Shown: positions 53,201 through 61,413, counted from the stretch's first letter. The stretch is 64,000 bases of DNA from Caldalkalibacillus salinus (GCF_016745835.1 NZ_JAERVL010000001.1:1-64000); one strand, 5' to 3'. Numbers and translations: made by a program. The notes: generated from the letters alone by a model not told the origin.

Positions 53201-53994
53201 TGGTCACGGTGCCTGCGGACAAACCCTATATATCAATTATCGGGGAAAGTGCCGAAGACACAGTCATCACTTATGATAATTACGCAGGCAAAGAAAGACC
53301 TAACGGTGGGACGTATGGGACGAGTGGTAGTGCCAGTGTGTTTTTAAGAGCGAGTGATTTTACTGCTAAGGATATCACCTTTGAGAATGCTTTTGATCGC
53401 ACGCTCGATGTCTCCGGTAAACAAGCCGTCGCTGTGTATGCTAGTGGAGAAAGAATGGCATTTTATAACACGAGATTCCTTGGCCATCAAGATACGCTGT
53501 TCGTGCACAGTGGGAGTCAGTATTTTTATCAAAGCTATATTGAAGGGGACGTTGACTTCATCTTTGGTGGTGCGAGAGCGGTCTTTGAAGAGTGTACGAT
53601 CTTCTCTCTAGATCGCGGATCAGACTCAAATAACGGTTATGTCACGGCCGCAAGTACCTTAATCACACAACCTTATGGATTATTATTTTTGAACAGCCGT
53701 TTTGAAAGTGATGCGCCTGCTGGGACCGTTTACCTAGGAAGACCGTGGCACCCGAGTGGTAACCCTGATGCTATTGGTAGTGTGGTTATCATGAACAGTT
53801 ATCTCGGGGAGCACATCAAAGAAGTGCCATGGACCGATATGTCTGGTTTCTCATGGGAGGATGCCAGATTTTATGAATATCAAAACGAGGGGCCCGGGGC
53901 AGTTTTAAACGATTCAAGAGCACAATTGTCAGATGAAGAAGCGGCAGCATTAACCGTTGAGACTGTACTCGACGGCTGGCAGCCTAAACAATAA
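50257..53994 (+). CDS. Secreted pectate lyase-pectinesterase chimera (PL10-CE8) with tandem CBMs
   Basis: 1245 residues. Signal peptide (about 1-30); two nearly repeated CBM35/6-type modules (about 44-170 and 176-305), sharing GEGIIVD(D/N)KHPGYTGTGF and VPNAPGGYIEW; a degenerate SLH-like region (about 315-470); PL10 pectate lyase (about 575-905: WQMDHGGWTKGM, GTIDNDATIREM, QYPTGGWPQVYPQRG); CE8 pectin methylesterase (about 940-1245) with the catalytic motifs GHQDTLF, DVDFIFGGA and YLGRPWHP. One protein can thus remove methyl esters and then cleave the backbone. AGAGGTGATC precedes TTG at 50257, which I take as start; no ATG is suitably placed. Under the LacI-type operator at 50120. Confidence 0.92.
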   Translation: MRLRLTFYPFLLVLILFLTTVQPSNMQAKDPSTFIKSVADQTNVYEAEDATGEGIIVDDKHPGYTGTGFIDFVPNAPGGYIEWQVEVPEDGAFTLAFRYAHGKPDNRYAEVSVNGEVVTPELDFHSTGDFINYEYVHTTAQLQAGDNTVRLTALAPEGGANLDHLYVYQPFDETYEAEEATGEGIIVDNKHPGYTGTGFVDYVPNAPGGYIEWTVDIPSEGEYTLEFRYAHGGTDNRKKDIRVNDEMVINDLDFTPTGDWTQWHTSATQVALPAGEVLIRATGVESNGGANIDHLRIHNLLDENEEPVQMEMVELSEIVSGLELKKLESLGLIAPEVRDENRPLTRLAFMAMVNEAFGYVDNETFVGIETQDSIWEVAEQEWYAYVLKAAQEAGYMRSDDGQIQPFDHMSRLDTAIAISYLLDLEPNPNAAKRFQDVDDMPDKSKGAIGAAASKGYMRALASGKFGVSEPLTYTEAEALIERISPTETQEARVVSADVVADNIVLVTLNTTFEDVDFNDVALQIPAGSWDTLTPTLKTFAASKVAQAQNMFGHTVLVYETVHPLGENATYSESDDTTFTGDLEDAIRRAERYVSWQMDHGGWTKGMDYSRMWDGSERKSNQLGPDGETELGTIDNDATIREMRLIAEVYRETGDEVFKESVQKGLDFLLTMQYPTGGWPQVYPQRGEEGSSVYYSNYVTFNDDAMINVLNLIDDILQKRYPFDEDIIDPQYYDRLQAAEEKGIDYILNSQIEVDGVLTAWCAQHDPDTYEPQGARSYEHPSISGSESVGIVSYLMSRPNQTEEITEAIQGALTWFDEVKLEGIRYVSADPNGEYFVEDPNAVTWYRFYDIGTNLPIFSGRDGVIKRDIREIEQERRDGYSWGGNYAEQLLEVAQTTGYFENKVYASVVHNASTNTEGQALVVGDRQQVKEQRPKMEALPNTLTVSKDGTGDYTTVQEAIDAVPSNNTQPVEIHISNGIYEEVVTVPADKPYISIIGESAEDTVITYDNYAGKERPNGGTYGTSGSASVFLRASDFTAKDITFENAFDRTLDVSGKQAVAVYASGERMAFYNTRFLGHQDTLFVHSGSQYFYQSYIEGDVDFIFGGARAVFEECTIFSLDRGSDSNNGYVTAASTLITQPYGLLFLNSRFESDAPAGTVYLGRPWHPSGNPDAIGSVVIMNSYLGEHIKEVPWTDMSGFSWEDARFYEYQNEGPGAVLNDSRAQLSDEEAAALTVETVLDGWQPKQ

Positions 53995-53996
53995 TC

Positions 53997-54030
53997 CAAA
54001 AGCCCACAGTGATCAAAACTGTGGGCTTTC
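53997..54030. terminator. Bidirectional terminator after the PL10-CE8 gene
   Basis: AAAGCCCACAGT (53999-54010) pairs with ACTGTGGGCTTT (54018-54029) between convergent genes. Confidence 0.85.
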
Positions 54031-54051
54031 CTACTGTAGGCTTTACTACAT

Positions 54052-56364
54052 CTACTCTGCCTTTTTAAATGAACGGTATTTACCCGGCGTGGTGCCCTCG
54101 TGTTTACGGAAAGAACGAATAAAGTTTTGAGAGTTGTTATACCTTAATTTTTCCGAAATCTCTTTAACGGACATAGTCGTTTCTAGTAACCATTTTTTCG
54201 CCATATTGATACGATATAGGCTGAGATATTCACTAAATGATAGGTTCGTTTCTTTACGAAAAATACTGCTTAGATAGTTAGGATTATAATGTAGTCTCGT
54301 TGCGATAGATTCTAGAGTGATATCCGTATCAAACTCTTGCTGTACAATGTGAATGATATTATCGGATAAGTTTTTGTATTGAGACGCTGTACGCTCTTCG
54401 ATCTTTTGAATGAGGGGGTAGATAATCACATGTTTGAACCACCTCTCGATGTCCGCTTGTGTTTTTAATTCGTAAAGTTGATCAAACATTGATTTCTTAT
54501 AATCAACTTCTAGGAAATCGACACCTAAGGTTTGCATAAGCTCAATGAGATCAGTCAGAAACCTAAAGATAGAGATGAGATAATACGTATGGTTTCCGTC
54601 TTTGGCAAAGATGGTATTTAATAGATGATGGAGTGACTCATCCACCTTGGGTTTATCCCCAACCTTTATCGCATCAAAAATATCGTTCTCTATGTGTTTG
54701 GGAAAGAAAGTATGGAACGTAGTCCCTCGGTCTAGATTTTCAAAGAAAATAATAGATTCCGTGCCAGATTTAAGTCTATACTTTAATGCCTCCAACCCTT
54801 CCTTATAGGCGTGCTTCGTTGCATGCAATTGTTCATAAGGTAAGCTAATTCCCACACTTACGGGAATATCAAGAGATTGTTTAACTTTCTTTTGAATATC
54901 TTGTGCTAAACCGTTAATAAAACGTGTATACAACTCTTCTGTCTCATGTTGACTTTGGATGACCGTTACTTGTGTATGGTTCATGACAATGGGTGTCATT
55001 CTCTGCTCACGTGGGATAAGGTCTTCGACCATGGTATTGACGGCAAACAGTAACAGGTCACGATCCTTGTCCTCGTATGCCGTATGATCTAGGGTGTCTA
55101 TTTGGAGGGTGAAAACACATAGTCTTTTCCATTCCTTTTGAAAACGAAAAGAATTCAGTTTAGACTCAATTTCATCTGGACTCACATGGCCGTGTAATAG
55201 TTTCACCATAAAAAACTGCTTTAACTGCGTCACTTGTCCTTTTAGGCTTTCTTCTAATTTATCGTGACGGTCTAACATGTGTTGGATTTGACTTTCTATC
55301 AATTCGAACTCATTATGATGCTTGTGGTTAGCATGCTGTTTAAAATCCGTCCTTTGATTAAATGTTTGAGTGATCATGTTTTGTAGTTGACGAACGGGCT
55401 TGTATATCCGACGTGACCCCACAAGGGAGATCGTCAGAGAGAGTGTGAGCAGGAGGACACAGATCAAAAAGGTGAACCAACCGATTGAACTCGATTCTTT
55501 ATTAAGGTCACTAATCTTAATCACCGAAAGGTATGTCCATTGATTGAAATCAGATTGCCGAAAAGTGACTTTGTAATCGGTTTCATTTAATGTGATATTA
55601 AATTGTCCTTCACTTAAACCGCTCTCTTTTAATCTCGTCAATTCGTGATTGGACATATCGCGGCCAATAAATTCAGGGTCACTGTGCGCAATCACTTGAA
55701 ATGTCTCATCTAGTATCATGATTTTTTCTGAATCTAAGGGATGGGACATAAGACTCGTAAGTTTGCAAACAGGGATTTTAGCCACAATAACACCCGTTTT
55801 TGTGGTACTTCGTAAGGGTAATTGTTTCACCAGATTAATATAGTAGGCGCAAGCGTCTGTGACGTAGGGATTGAACAAAACGTTATCTTTTTCTTCCAGC
55901 ACCCATGCCGATCTTGTGGGTAAAGACAAATAATTGGAGGTGATCGTGTCGTATTGGTCGTCAGTTAATCGTGTCAGCCCATTATTATTAATAAGCCAAC
56001 CGCTCTCTAAACTCACCAGTAAAATATCGGTGATGCCCGTATCGAAAGTTTGGAGATGGTTGAGTTCTTTTTTAATCTGATTGTACTGTTGAAACTGATA
56101 AAGTGTTAACGGTTGGTGTAACGTTTCTGTTAAGAATGAAGAAGTCACAAAGTAATTAAAAGAATGGTTGACTGTTTTCAGTAATTGCTCCACATTCGTT
56201 TGAATCTGGTAAACGCTCTGTTCTTTTTCTTTAGCAACATTGAACTGGATGACCTCAGCTGACTTCATATAAGAGAATAAACCGACAATAATAACGGGGA
56301 CCGTGCCTAATATAATCGCAAAAGTGATAATCTTAGTGTAGTAATGATTAAATTTTTTTATCAT
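54052..56364 (-). CDS. Membrane AraC-family regulator with dCache-type sensor
   Basis: 770 residues. Membrane helix at about 11-32, an extracytoplasmic sensor domain to about 295 (CACHE-like: ILLVSLESGWLINNNGL, VIVAKIPVCKL), a second helix at about 300-322 (FTFLICVLLLTLSLTISLVG), a HAMP-like linker and coiled coil (about 325-385), a middle domain, and two AraC helix-turn-helix units at the end (about 665-768: ITLESIATRLHYNPNYLSSIFRK, KEISEKLRYNNSQNFIRSFRK). Similar one-protein sensors (YtdP/YesS type) control polysaccharide genes in Bacillus. GGAGAAGGGT precedes the ATG. Divergent from the CE12 gene. It probably senses an external pectin fragment or its binding protein (inference). Confidence 0.88.
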   Translation of the reverse strand: MIKKFNHYYTKIITFAIILGTVPVIIVGLFSYMKSAEVIQFNVAKEKEQSVYQIQTNVEQLLKTVNHSFNYFVTSSFLTETLHQPLTLYQFQQYNQIKKELNHLQTFDTGITDILLVSLESGWLINNNGLTRLTDDQYDTITSNYLSLPTRSAWVLEEKDNVLFNPYVTDACAYYINLVKQLPLRSTTKTGVIVAKIPVCKLTSLMSHPLDSEKIMILDETFQVIAHSDPEFIGRDMSNHELTRLKESGLSEGQFNITLNETDYKVTFRQSDFNQWTYLSVIKISDLNKESSSIGWFTFLICVLLLTLSLTISLVGSRRIYKPVRQLQNMITQTFNQRTDFKQHANHKHHNEFELIESQIQHMLDRHDKLEESLKGQVTQLKQFFMVKLLHGHVSPDEIESKLNSFRFQKEWKRLCVFTLQIDTLDHTAYEDKDRDLLLFAVNTMVEDLIPREQRMTPIVMNHTQVTVIQSQHETEELYTRFINGLAQDIQKKVKQSLDIPVSVGISLPYEQLHATKHAYKEGLEALKYRLKSGTESIIFFENLDRGTTFHTFFPKHIENDIFDAIKVGDKPKVDESLHHLLNTIFAKDGNHTYYLISIFRFLTDLIELMQTLGVDFLEVDYKKSMFDQLYELKTQADIERWFKHVIIYPLIQKIEERTASQYKNLSDNIIHIVQQEFDTDITLESIATRLHYNPNYLSSIFRKETNLSFSEYLSLYRINMAKKWLLETTMSVKEISEKLRYNNSQNFIRSFRKHEGTTPGKYRSFKKAE

Positions 56365-56660
56365 ACCCTTCTCCTCACATGTCCAGAAATGTCACAACGC
56401 TACAGGGAAAATTGTCAGATGATGTTCTACTTGTCTTAAACATAAATTTAACAGAATATTCAAAACTAGTCCATCTTATCTTTCTATCACATGCATATTC
56501 AAACACTTATCTCTATCGTAATTGAAGATAATATTAGAGCACCTAATCGCATTACTCACATAAGGATTATAGATGTTATGTGATAAGCTATTTATCATTT
56601 ACTGTAGGGAAAGGGTCATTAAAATAGTTGGATCAAGTCGTTGATGAAAGGAGGGATTGA
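56365..56660. other. Divergent promoter region of the AraC and CE12 genes
   Basis: No gene. CACATAA (56557-56563) and TTATGTG (56576-56582) form a 7-bp inverted repeat with a 12-base spacer, a possible regulator site. No LacI-type palindrome is present here. Confidence 0.3.
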
Positions 56661-57356
56661 ATGTCTCAGATGAGGGTGTTTTTGGCTGGTGATTCAACGA
56701 TGTCACATTACGACCAATCTGTAGCACCTAGAGCCGGGTGGGGGCAAATGTTACACGCATTCCTGTCAGATGAAGTCGACGTGGTCAATGAAGCAGCATC
56801 AGGTAGAAGCTCTAAGAGTTTTATACATGAGGGTAGATTAGAACGGATAGCCAAGCGTATACGAAGTGAAGATTACTTGTTTATCCAATTCGGACACAAT
56901 GACCAAAAAGATGATGAAAGGCATACAGAGCCTTATGGTTCTTATCAGTCATACCTCAAGCAGTATATAGATTTGGCGAGGGACAAGGGTGCTTATCCCG
57001 TTCTTTTGACCTCCATCCATCGCAGAAAATTTGATTCAGAAGGCAAGATTGTAGATACCCATGGTCATTACCTTATCGCTATGAGAGAACTGGCTAGCCA
57101 ATGCCAAGTCCCACTCATTGATATGGCTGCGAGTAGTCAAGCTTTATTTGAATCCCTTGGACCGGATGGAACAAAGGACATCTTTCTATGGCTCGAGCCG
57201 GGGGTCCATCCCCACTATACAGAAGGGGTTCAAGATAACACGCATTTTTCTGAACATGGCGCAAAAGAAATGGCAAGACTCGCTGTCATGGATCTCGTAA
57301 CATTGTCGTTTCCCTTGGCACAGAACGTTGTGAAGGACGCTTTACTTAGGAGATAA
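56661..57356 (+). CDS. Rhamnogalacturonan acetylesterase (CE12, YesT/RhgT-like)
   Basis: 231-residue SGNH hydrolase without signal peptide. Block I GDST gives nucleophile Ser12; block III GHND gives Asn80; block V DNTHF gives Asp192 and His195. The overall order and length fit CE12 rhamnogalacturonan acetylesterases such as YesT of B. subtilis, which remove acetyl groups from imported fragments. AAGGAGGG precedes the ATG. It is 48 bases upstream of the KdgF-like gene and co-transcribed with it, most likely. Confidence 0.88.
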   Translation: MSQMRVFLAGDSTMSHYDQSVAPRAGWGQMLHAFLSDEVDVVNEAASGRSSKSFIHEGRLERIAKRIRSEDYLFIQFGHNDQKDDERHTEPYGSYQSYLKQYIDLARDKGAYPVLLTSIHRRKFDSEGKIVDTHGHYLIAMRELASQCQVPLIDMAASSQALFESLGPDGTKDIFLWLEPGVHPHYTEGVQDNTHFSEHGAKEMARLAVMDLVTLSFPLAQNVVKDALLRR

Positions 57357-57403
57357 TCATAAAATACATGACAGTGTATTCAAATATGTTAGGAGGAGAT
57401 CAT

Positions 57404-57724
57404 ATGGGCCGTATCGGTCAATGGGAAAATGCAGAACCTGGGGTGAAGCGTAAGATCCTTAATGCAAATAAAGGCTTAATGATGATGGAAGTTCATTTTG
57501 AAAAAGGGGCCCAAGGTTATAAGCACCAGCATGTTCACGAACAGATGAGCTACTGTTTAAAGGGTAAGATAGCCTTCACGATCGATGGTGAGGAAACGGT
57601 CATCTCCGAAGGGGAAACTTTATACATCCCAAGTGATGCTGTACATGGTGTTATCGCTTTAGAAGAATCGGCGTTACTAGATACTTTTACCCCTATCAGA
57701 GAAGACTTGTTAGAGGAAGAGTAG
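57404..57724 (+). CDS. KdgF-like cupin (unsaturated uronate linearisation)
   Basis: 106-residue single-cupin protein. Metal-binding residues are visible in YKHQHVHEQMSYCLKG and DAVHGVIALE, in the KdgF pattern. KdgF converts the cyclic 4,5-unsaturated galacturonate released by pectate lyases to its linear keto form. ATG 57404 follows AGGAGGAG by five bases; a start 36 bases upstream has no ribosome site. Its neighbours (CE12, pectate lyases) support this role; other cupins look similar, so the name is given at moderate confidence. Confidence 0.75.
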   Translation: MGRIGQWENAEPGVKRKILNANKGLMMMEVHFEKGAQGYKHQHVHEQMSYCLKGKIAFTIDGEETVISEGETLYIPSDAVHGVIALEESALLDTFTPIREDLLEEE

Positions 57725-57732
57725 ATGTAGCC

Positions 57733-57771
57733 AATAACAACGTTGTTATTTTAAGGGCGTTCATTTATAAT
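57733..57771 (+). promoter_or_regulatory. Promoter with LacI-type operator ahead of the flippase gene
   Basis: TTGTTA (57743-57748), 17-base spacer, TATAAT (57766-57771). The perfect 18-bp palindrome AATAACAACGTTGTTATT (57733-57750) covers the -35 box. Confidence 0.8.
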
Positions 57772-57783
57772 AGAGTCATACAC

Positions 57784-57884
57784 ATGAAGGTAAGTGGAGC
57801 GATTCATTCGGGTTTACGATTTGAAGGGCGTACGGTTATGACTGTTAAAGAGTAGCAAAGGAGAGGGGACTCCTCTCCTTTTTA
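57784..57884 (+). ncRNA. Regulated leader or small RNA ending in an intrinsic terminator
   Basis: Transcription from the promoter at 57743-57771 would begin near 57779. It covers a 23-codon open frame (57784-57855, starting MKVSGAIHSG, no clear ribosome site) and meets a terminator: GGAGAGG (57860-57866), loop, CCTCTCC (57872-57878), TTTTT. The flippase gene starts 29 bases later. So the transcript is either a small RNA of about 100 nt or an attenuated leader of that gene. Confidence 0.45.
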
Positions 57885-57912
57885 CAAGAAAGATTAGAGA
57901 GAGGGAGCGTAC

Positions 57913-59274
57913 ATGGACACATCGGCTCGAATAGGAGGAGAGCAAACGGAGGAAACGCCCACTCATTGGCGAACCATACTGTTGTTTTTTCTACCTTTAG
58001 GTTTTTCAGCTAGTTTGGTGACCGTCTCACATGTGATCATTCACAGTACTCTAGCTCGCGCACCAAACCCCGAAGCCGTGATTGCGAGTTATGCAGTGGC
58101 TTTAAGCTTTTTTGCCGTATTTGAACGCAATGCCATTATGCTACGCCCAACGGCGGCTAAGCTTATTCAAGATCATCTCTCTTTCCGTGCTGTTTCGAGG
58201 GTGACATTATACGTGTTATTAATCGTGATGGCGATCACTTTGACGATTGCTTTCACTCCCCTTGGAGCTTGGGTTTTCACTTACATGTTTGGTGTTGAGC
58301 GGTCCTTACTCCCCTCGACACTTGATGCGTACAAAGTGCTCGTATTCGTGACGATCTTTTCAATCATTCGATGTTTGTTTCAGGGGATTATTATCGGTAA
58401 TTTACGGACCAAATGGATGACGATCGGGATGGTCATCCGTTTGTTTTTCATGGCAACAGTGGCTTGGGTGTTTCTCTACTTAGGCTGGGTGGAACAGGCT
58501 TATATCGGTTCTGTAATCTTTTTGATTGGCATGGCCATCGAGGCGTTGGTCAGTGCCCTTGAGGGGACGTATTTACTTAAGAAACTACCGAAAAGAAGAG
58601 AGAATCATCATATTGATAAAAGTCGTCACGTCTTAAGTTTCTACTATCCGTTGTTATTCGCTTCATTTATGGCTGTTTTGGTTCAACCTTCTATTAACGC
58701 TATGCTCAGTTGGAGTGAAAAAGGGGCTCTAGCCGTGGCTTCCTTTGCCGTAGCCTGGTCCTTTACTCAGCTGTTTTTAAGTTTTACAACGTATATCCAT
58801 CAAATCGTCCTTAATTTTCATCGTAAAAATGGACGTGCGGTGCTTCGTTTTGCCCTTGGGGTTAATTTTATTCCTGGTTTCGTACTGGGCTGCATCGCTT
58901 TCACACCATTAGGGCCTTGGGTATTGCAACACATCGTTGGGTTGTCAGGTGAACTGTTAGTAGAAGGGATTAGGGCGATTAAGTTCTTTCTAATATATGC
59001 GCTCGTTTTTCCTTGGCTAGATTTTTGTCACGGATTAGTGATGGTAAGGGGCAATACGCCGGTGATGGCTTTCACTCAAGCCTGTAACATCGTGATGACG
59101 TGGATCATGTTAGGCGTACTGGTGTTTATCACCCCTTCACTAGGGGGAGCCATAGGCGCAATAGCCCAAGGGACCGGCTTTTTATTTGAATTACTACTCA
59201 TTCTATGTATCTTGAACATCAGTGTCGTTAAGAAAGGGCGTACAGAAAAGGGAATACAAAAAGCAAAAGCATAA
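57913..59274 (+). CDS. MATE/flippase-like polytopic membrane protein
   Basis: 453 residues with about 12-13 membrane segments, beginning WRTILLFFLPLGFSASLVTVSH near residue 20, in the style of the MOP (MATE/Wzx/MurJ) flippase superfamily. The charged loop KRRENHHIDKSRH near residue 232 separates two halves of six helices. Its cargo is unknown; in this locus it might export or flip a saccharide. It follows the terminator-bearing leader, so its expression may need read-through. Confidence 0.7.
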   Translation: MDTSARIGGEQTEETPTHWRTILLFFLPLGFSASLVTVSHVIIHSTLARAPNPEAVIASYAVALSFFAVFERNAIMLRPTAAKLIQDHLSFRAVSRVTLYVLLIVMAITLTIAFTPLGAWVFTYMFGVERSLLPSTLDAYKVLVFVTIFSIIRCLFQGIIIGNLRTKWMTIGMVIRLFFMATVAWVFLYLGWVEQAYIGSVIFLIGMAIEALVSALEGTYLLKKLPKRRENHHIDKSRHVLSFYYPLLFASFMAVLVQPSINAMLSWSEKGALAVASFAVAWSFTQLFLSFTTYIHQIVLNFHRKNGRAVLRFALGVNFIPGFVLGCIAFTPLGPWVLQHIVGLSGELLVEGIRAIKFFLIYALVFPWLDFCHGLVMVRGNTPVMAFTQACNIVMTWIMLGVLVFITPSLGGAIGAIAQGTGFLFELLLILCILNISVVKKGRTEKGIQKAKA

Positions 59275-59338
59275 AACCAAAATTATAGGCAAAAGAAACC
59301 GAAAGTATAAAGGCAAAAGCTTAAAACCAAAGGTATAG
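59263..59338 (+). repeat. Three degenerate tandem repeats of about 25 bp
   Basis: Units at 59263-59288, 59289-59312 and 59313-59338 all start GCAAAAG. The outer two agree at 23 of 26 positions. They begin inside the last codons of the flippase gene and fill the gap to the M24-like gene. Confidence 0.5.
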
Positions 59339-59411
59339 AATCAGATGCATAAATCACAGCAGTTCACTCTTGGGTATTTTTGGAAGAAAAAGGAGAAAGG
59401 TGGTCGTCTAT

Positions 59412-60494
59412 ATGCTCGCTGTTGACCATAAGGTTGATCAATTACGCCAGATTTTGAAGGAAGAGAATAAACAAGGGGTTTTACTAACCCAACAGAAAAA
59501 CGTGTCCTGGCTTACAGGGGGCAGGAGTTTTATTAATGTGGCCAGTGAGGTGGCAGTGGCATCCGTTCTCATCACAGATGAATCGGTCACCCTCGTGACG
59601 AATAATATTGAGAAACAGAGATTATTAGAAGAGGAAATGTCAGATATGTGTGACAAGGTGGAAGTATTTCCGTGGTATACGCCTGAAGAACGAGAAGCTT
59701 GGCTTAACCAACTCATGCAGCAGGAAATCATAGTTGATACAGACTGGGAGAAGCACTTATTCCCATTGCGTACAGTTATGGATGCCAAAGACTTGCCACA
59801 AATCCGTCATCTAGGCATTACAGCGGCTGAAGCTATCGAAGCGACAGCTTTTCAGTTAAAAAGGGGCCAAACGGAGTATGAAATAGCCGGGTTACTAGCC
59901 CAGCATTGTCTGAGCAGGGAGATTGAACCGATCGTCACGCTAGTAGCCGCTGATGAAAGAGTGTATACTCGTCGCCATCCACTTCCTACAAGTAAAAAGT
60001 TGGATCGTTATGTGATGCTCGTTTTATGTGCTCGACGTGCTGGAAGAATCATGTCAGTCACACGCCTTGTCCATTTTGGTTCGCCTACACAGGACTTGTT
60101 ACAGCGACATGAAGCCGTCGCCTTAGTCGACAGCCATATGATTGTCAATACGACCCTAGGGCGACCATTTTCTGAATTATTTGATATCATGAAAGCGGCC
60201 TACACTGAAGTGGGCTTTCAAAACGAGTGGCAACACCATCACCAAGGTGGTCTTAGTGGTTACAGTACAAGAGAAGCTTTATTGCTACCTCAAAGTACTC
60301 ACAATGTACAATTGCACCAAGTATACGCTTGGAACCCTAGCGTACCGGGGGCTAAGTCTGAAGATACCATATTAGTAGAGGATAAGGGTATACCCCATCT
60401 ATTAACCTATACGAATCAGTTTCCTTATGAAACATTTGAGGTCGGGCGAAAGGAGATTAAGCGCCCAGCCATACTCGTGCGTAAAGCACATTAG
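59412..60494 (+). CDS. M24 (creatinase/Xaa-Pro peptidase fold) protein lacking metal ligands
   Basis: About 360 residues: N-terminal creatinase-type domain (1-130; QKNVSWLTGGRSFIN) and C-terminal pita-bread domain. The M24 motif that normally supplies two Asp ligands reads VMLVLCARRAGRIMSVTRLVH here, with no Asp, and the GHG(I/L)G region reads HHHQGGLSGY; SEDTILVED keeps Glu residues. It is therefore probably not a metallopeptidase and may be a binding protein or a different hydrolase. AGGTGG lies eight bases before ATG 59412. Position in the pectin cluster is unexplained. Confidence 0.75.
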   Translation: MLAVDHKVDQLRQILKEENKQGVLLTQQKNVSWLTGGRSFINVASEVAVASVLITDESVTLVTNNIEKQRLLEEEMSDMCDKVEVFPWYTPEEREAWLNQLMQQEIIVDTDWEKHLFPLRTVMDAKDLPQIRHLGITAAEAIEATAFQLKRGQTEYEIAGLLAQHCLSREIEPIVTLVAADERVYTRRHPLPTSKKLDRYVMLVLCARRAGRIMSVTRLVHFGSPTQDLLQRHEAVALVDSHMIVNTTLGRPFSELFDIMKAAYTEVGFQNEWQHHHQGGLSGYSTREALLLPQSTHNVQLHQVYAWNPSVPGAKSEDTILVEDKGIPHLLTYTNQFPYETFEVGRKEIKRPAILVRKAH

Positions 60495-60535
60495 GCATGT
60501 GAGGCATGGATAATCAGAGAATCGTACTGGATAGC

Positions 60536-60569
60536 AAAAAAAAAGTGCACAATGACGTGCACTTTTTTT
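60536..60569. terminator. Bidirectional terminator between convergent M24-like and iolB genes
   Basis: GTGCAC (60545-60550), loop AATGAC, GTGCAC (60557-60562), with an A-run before and seven T after. Confidence 0.85.
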
Positions 60570-60576
60570 GACGGCT

Positions 60577-61413
60577 CTACAATACATGTTGGTCTGAGGT
60601 TGGGGTAGGGTTGTCATTGAGGGACTTATGGTCAGGGTCTTCATAAGGGTTGAGTTTGCGACCTGTATTCCCAGCCATAAACCATAAGTAATAGACTTGA
60701 TATCCACCCGCAGCATTGACAGGATGATACCCTACATCGATCGCAAAACTGTCACCTTGCCTAATCGTATACGCATCATCTATCTTGCCATCCTTCGTAT
60801 AGTGTAATTGTACACCGAAGCCATGACTAGGATTAAGCTGGAAATGATAGATTTCCTCTAGATTAGGCTCCTCAGGGGCATGTTCTCCGTCATGTTTATG
60901 TGGAGGGTAACCAGACCAATGCCCGGGGTCATTAAACGTTTCTCCGAGAACGATGCGTTGGACACGCCCGTCCGCGTTATCAGCAATAATATCATGGACC
61001 TTTCTTTGCCACATTTGTTGTCCACGCTGATGGACGACGATATCATCTGGTCGGATAACAAACGGTTCGTGCTTGACGTCCGCTAATGCTTTACAGACAG
61101 CAATCTCCACATTCGTTTCAGCTTCCACTTCATACTCAGAGTGACACGGGATATACGCGGCAGTCGCTTGCCCCTCAAACACATTCTTTCTGCCACCGAG
61201 CTGCTCCCATTGAATGCCTTCTGTACGAATGGTGGCTTTTCCCGATAAAATCACAAGGACCGTTTCAAACCCTGCCGTTTGCTTACTGACGGTTTCCTTT
61301 TCTTTAAGAGAAATTTTGGCTAGGGCGAGGTAATCTAACAAGGCGTCACTCTCGGCAATGATGTCCTGGTACCCTTCAATTTTTTCTGCTTTGTAAAATC
61401 GCTTCAATTCCAT
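60577..61413 (-). CDS. iolB: 5-deoxy-glucuronate isomerase family protein (IolB)
   Basis: 278-residue bicupin of the IolB family: GHWSGYPPHKHDGEH with metal-binding His residues (near 165-180), LEEIYHFQLNPSHGFGVQLHYT, and IRQGDSFAIDVGYHPVNAAGGYQVYYLWFMAG. IolB interconverts 5-deoxy-glucuronate and 2-deoxy-5-keto-gluconate in inositol breakdown. No other iol gene is near, whereas the gene has the uronate-locus palindrome in its promoter, so here it may act as a 5-keto-4-deoxyuronate isomerase in place of KduI (inference). Confidence 0.85.
   Translation of the reverse strand: MELKRFYKAEKIEGYQDIIAESDALLDYLALAKISLKEKETVSKQTAGFETVLVILSGKATIRTEGIQWEQLGGRKNVFEGQATAAYIPCHSEYEVEAETNVEIAVCKALADVKHEPFVIRPDDIVVHQRGQQMWQRKVHDIIADNADGRVQRIVLGETFNDPGHWSGYPPHKHDGEHAPEEPNLEEIYHFQLNPSHGFGVQLHYTKDGKIDDAYTIRQGDSFAIDVGYHPVNAAGGYQVYYLWFMAGNTGRKLNPYEDPDHKSLNDNPTPTSDQHVL

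Noticed and set aside
59412-60494. Active Xaa-Pro aminopeptidase
   Set aside because: The two Asp metal ligands of M24 peptidases are absent in the aligned segment.
60577-61413. KduI, 4-deoxy-L-threo-5-hexosulose-uronate isomerase by sequence
   Set aside because: Motifs are those of the IolB family; a KduI-like role is proposed only from context.
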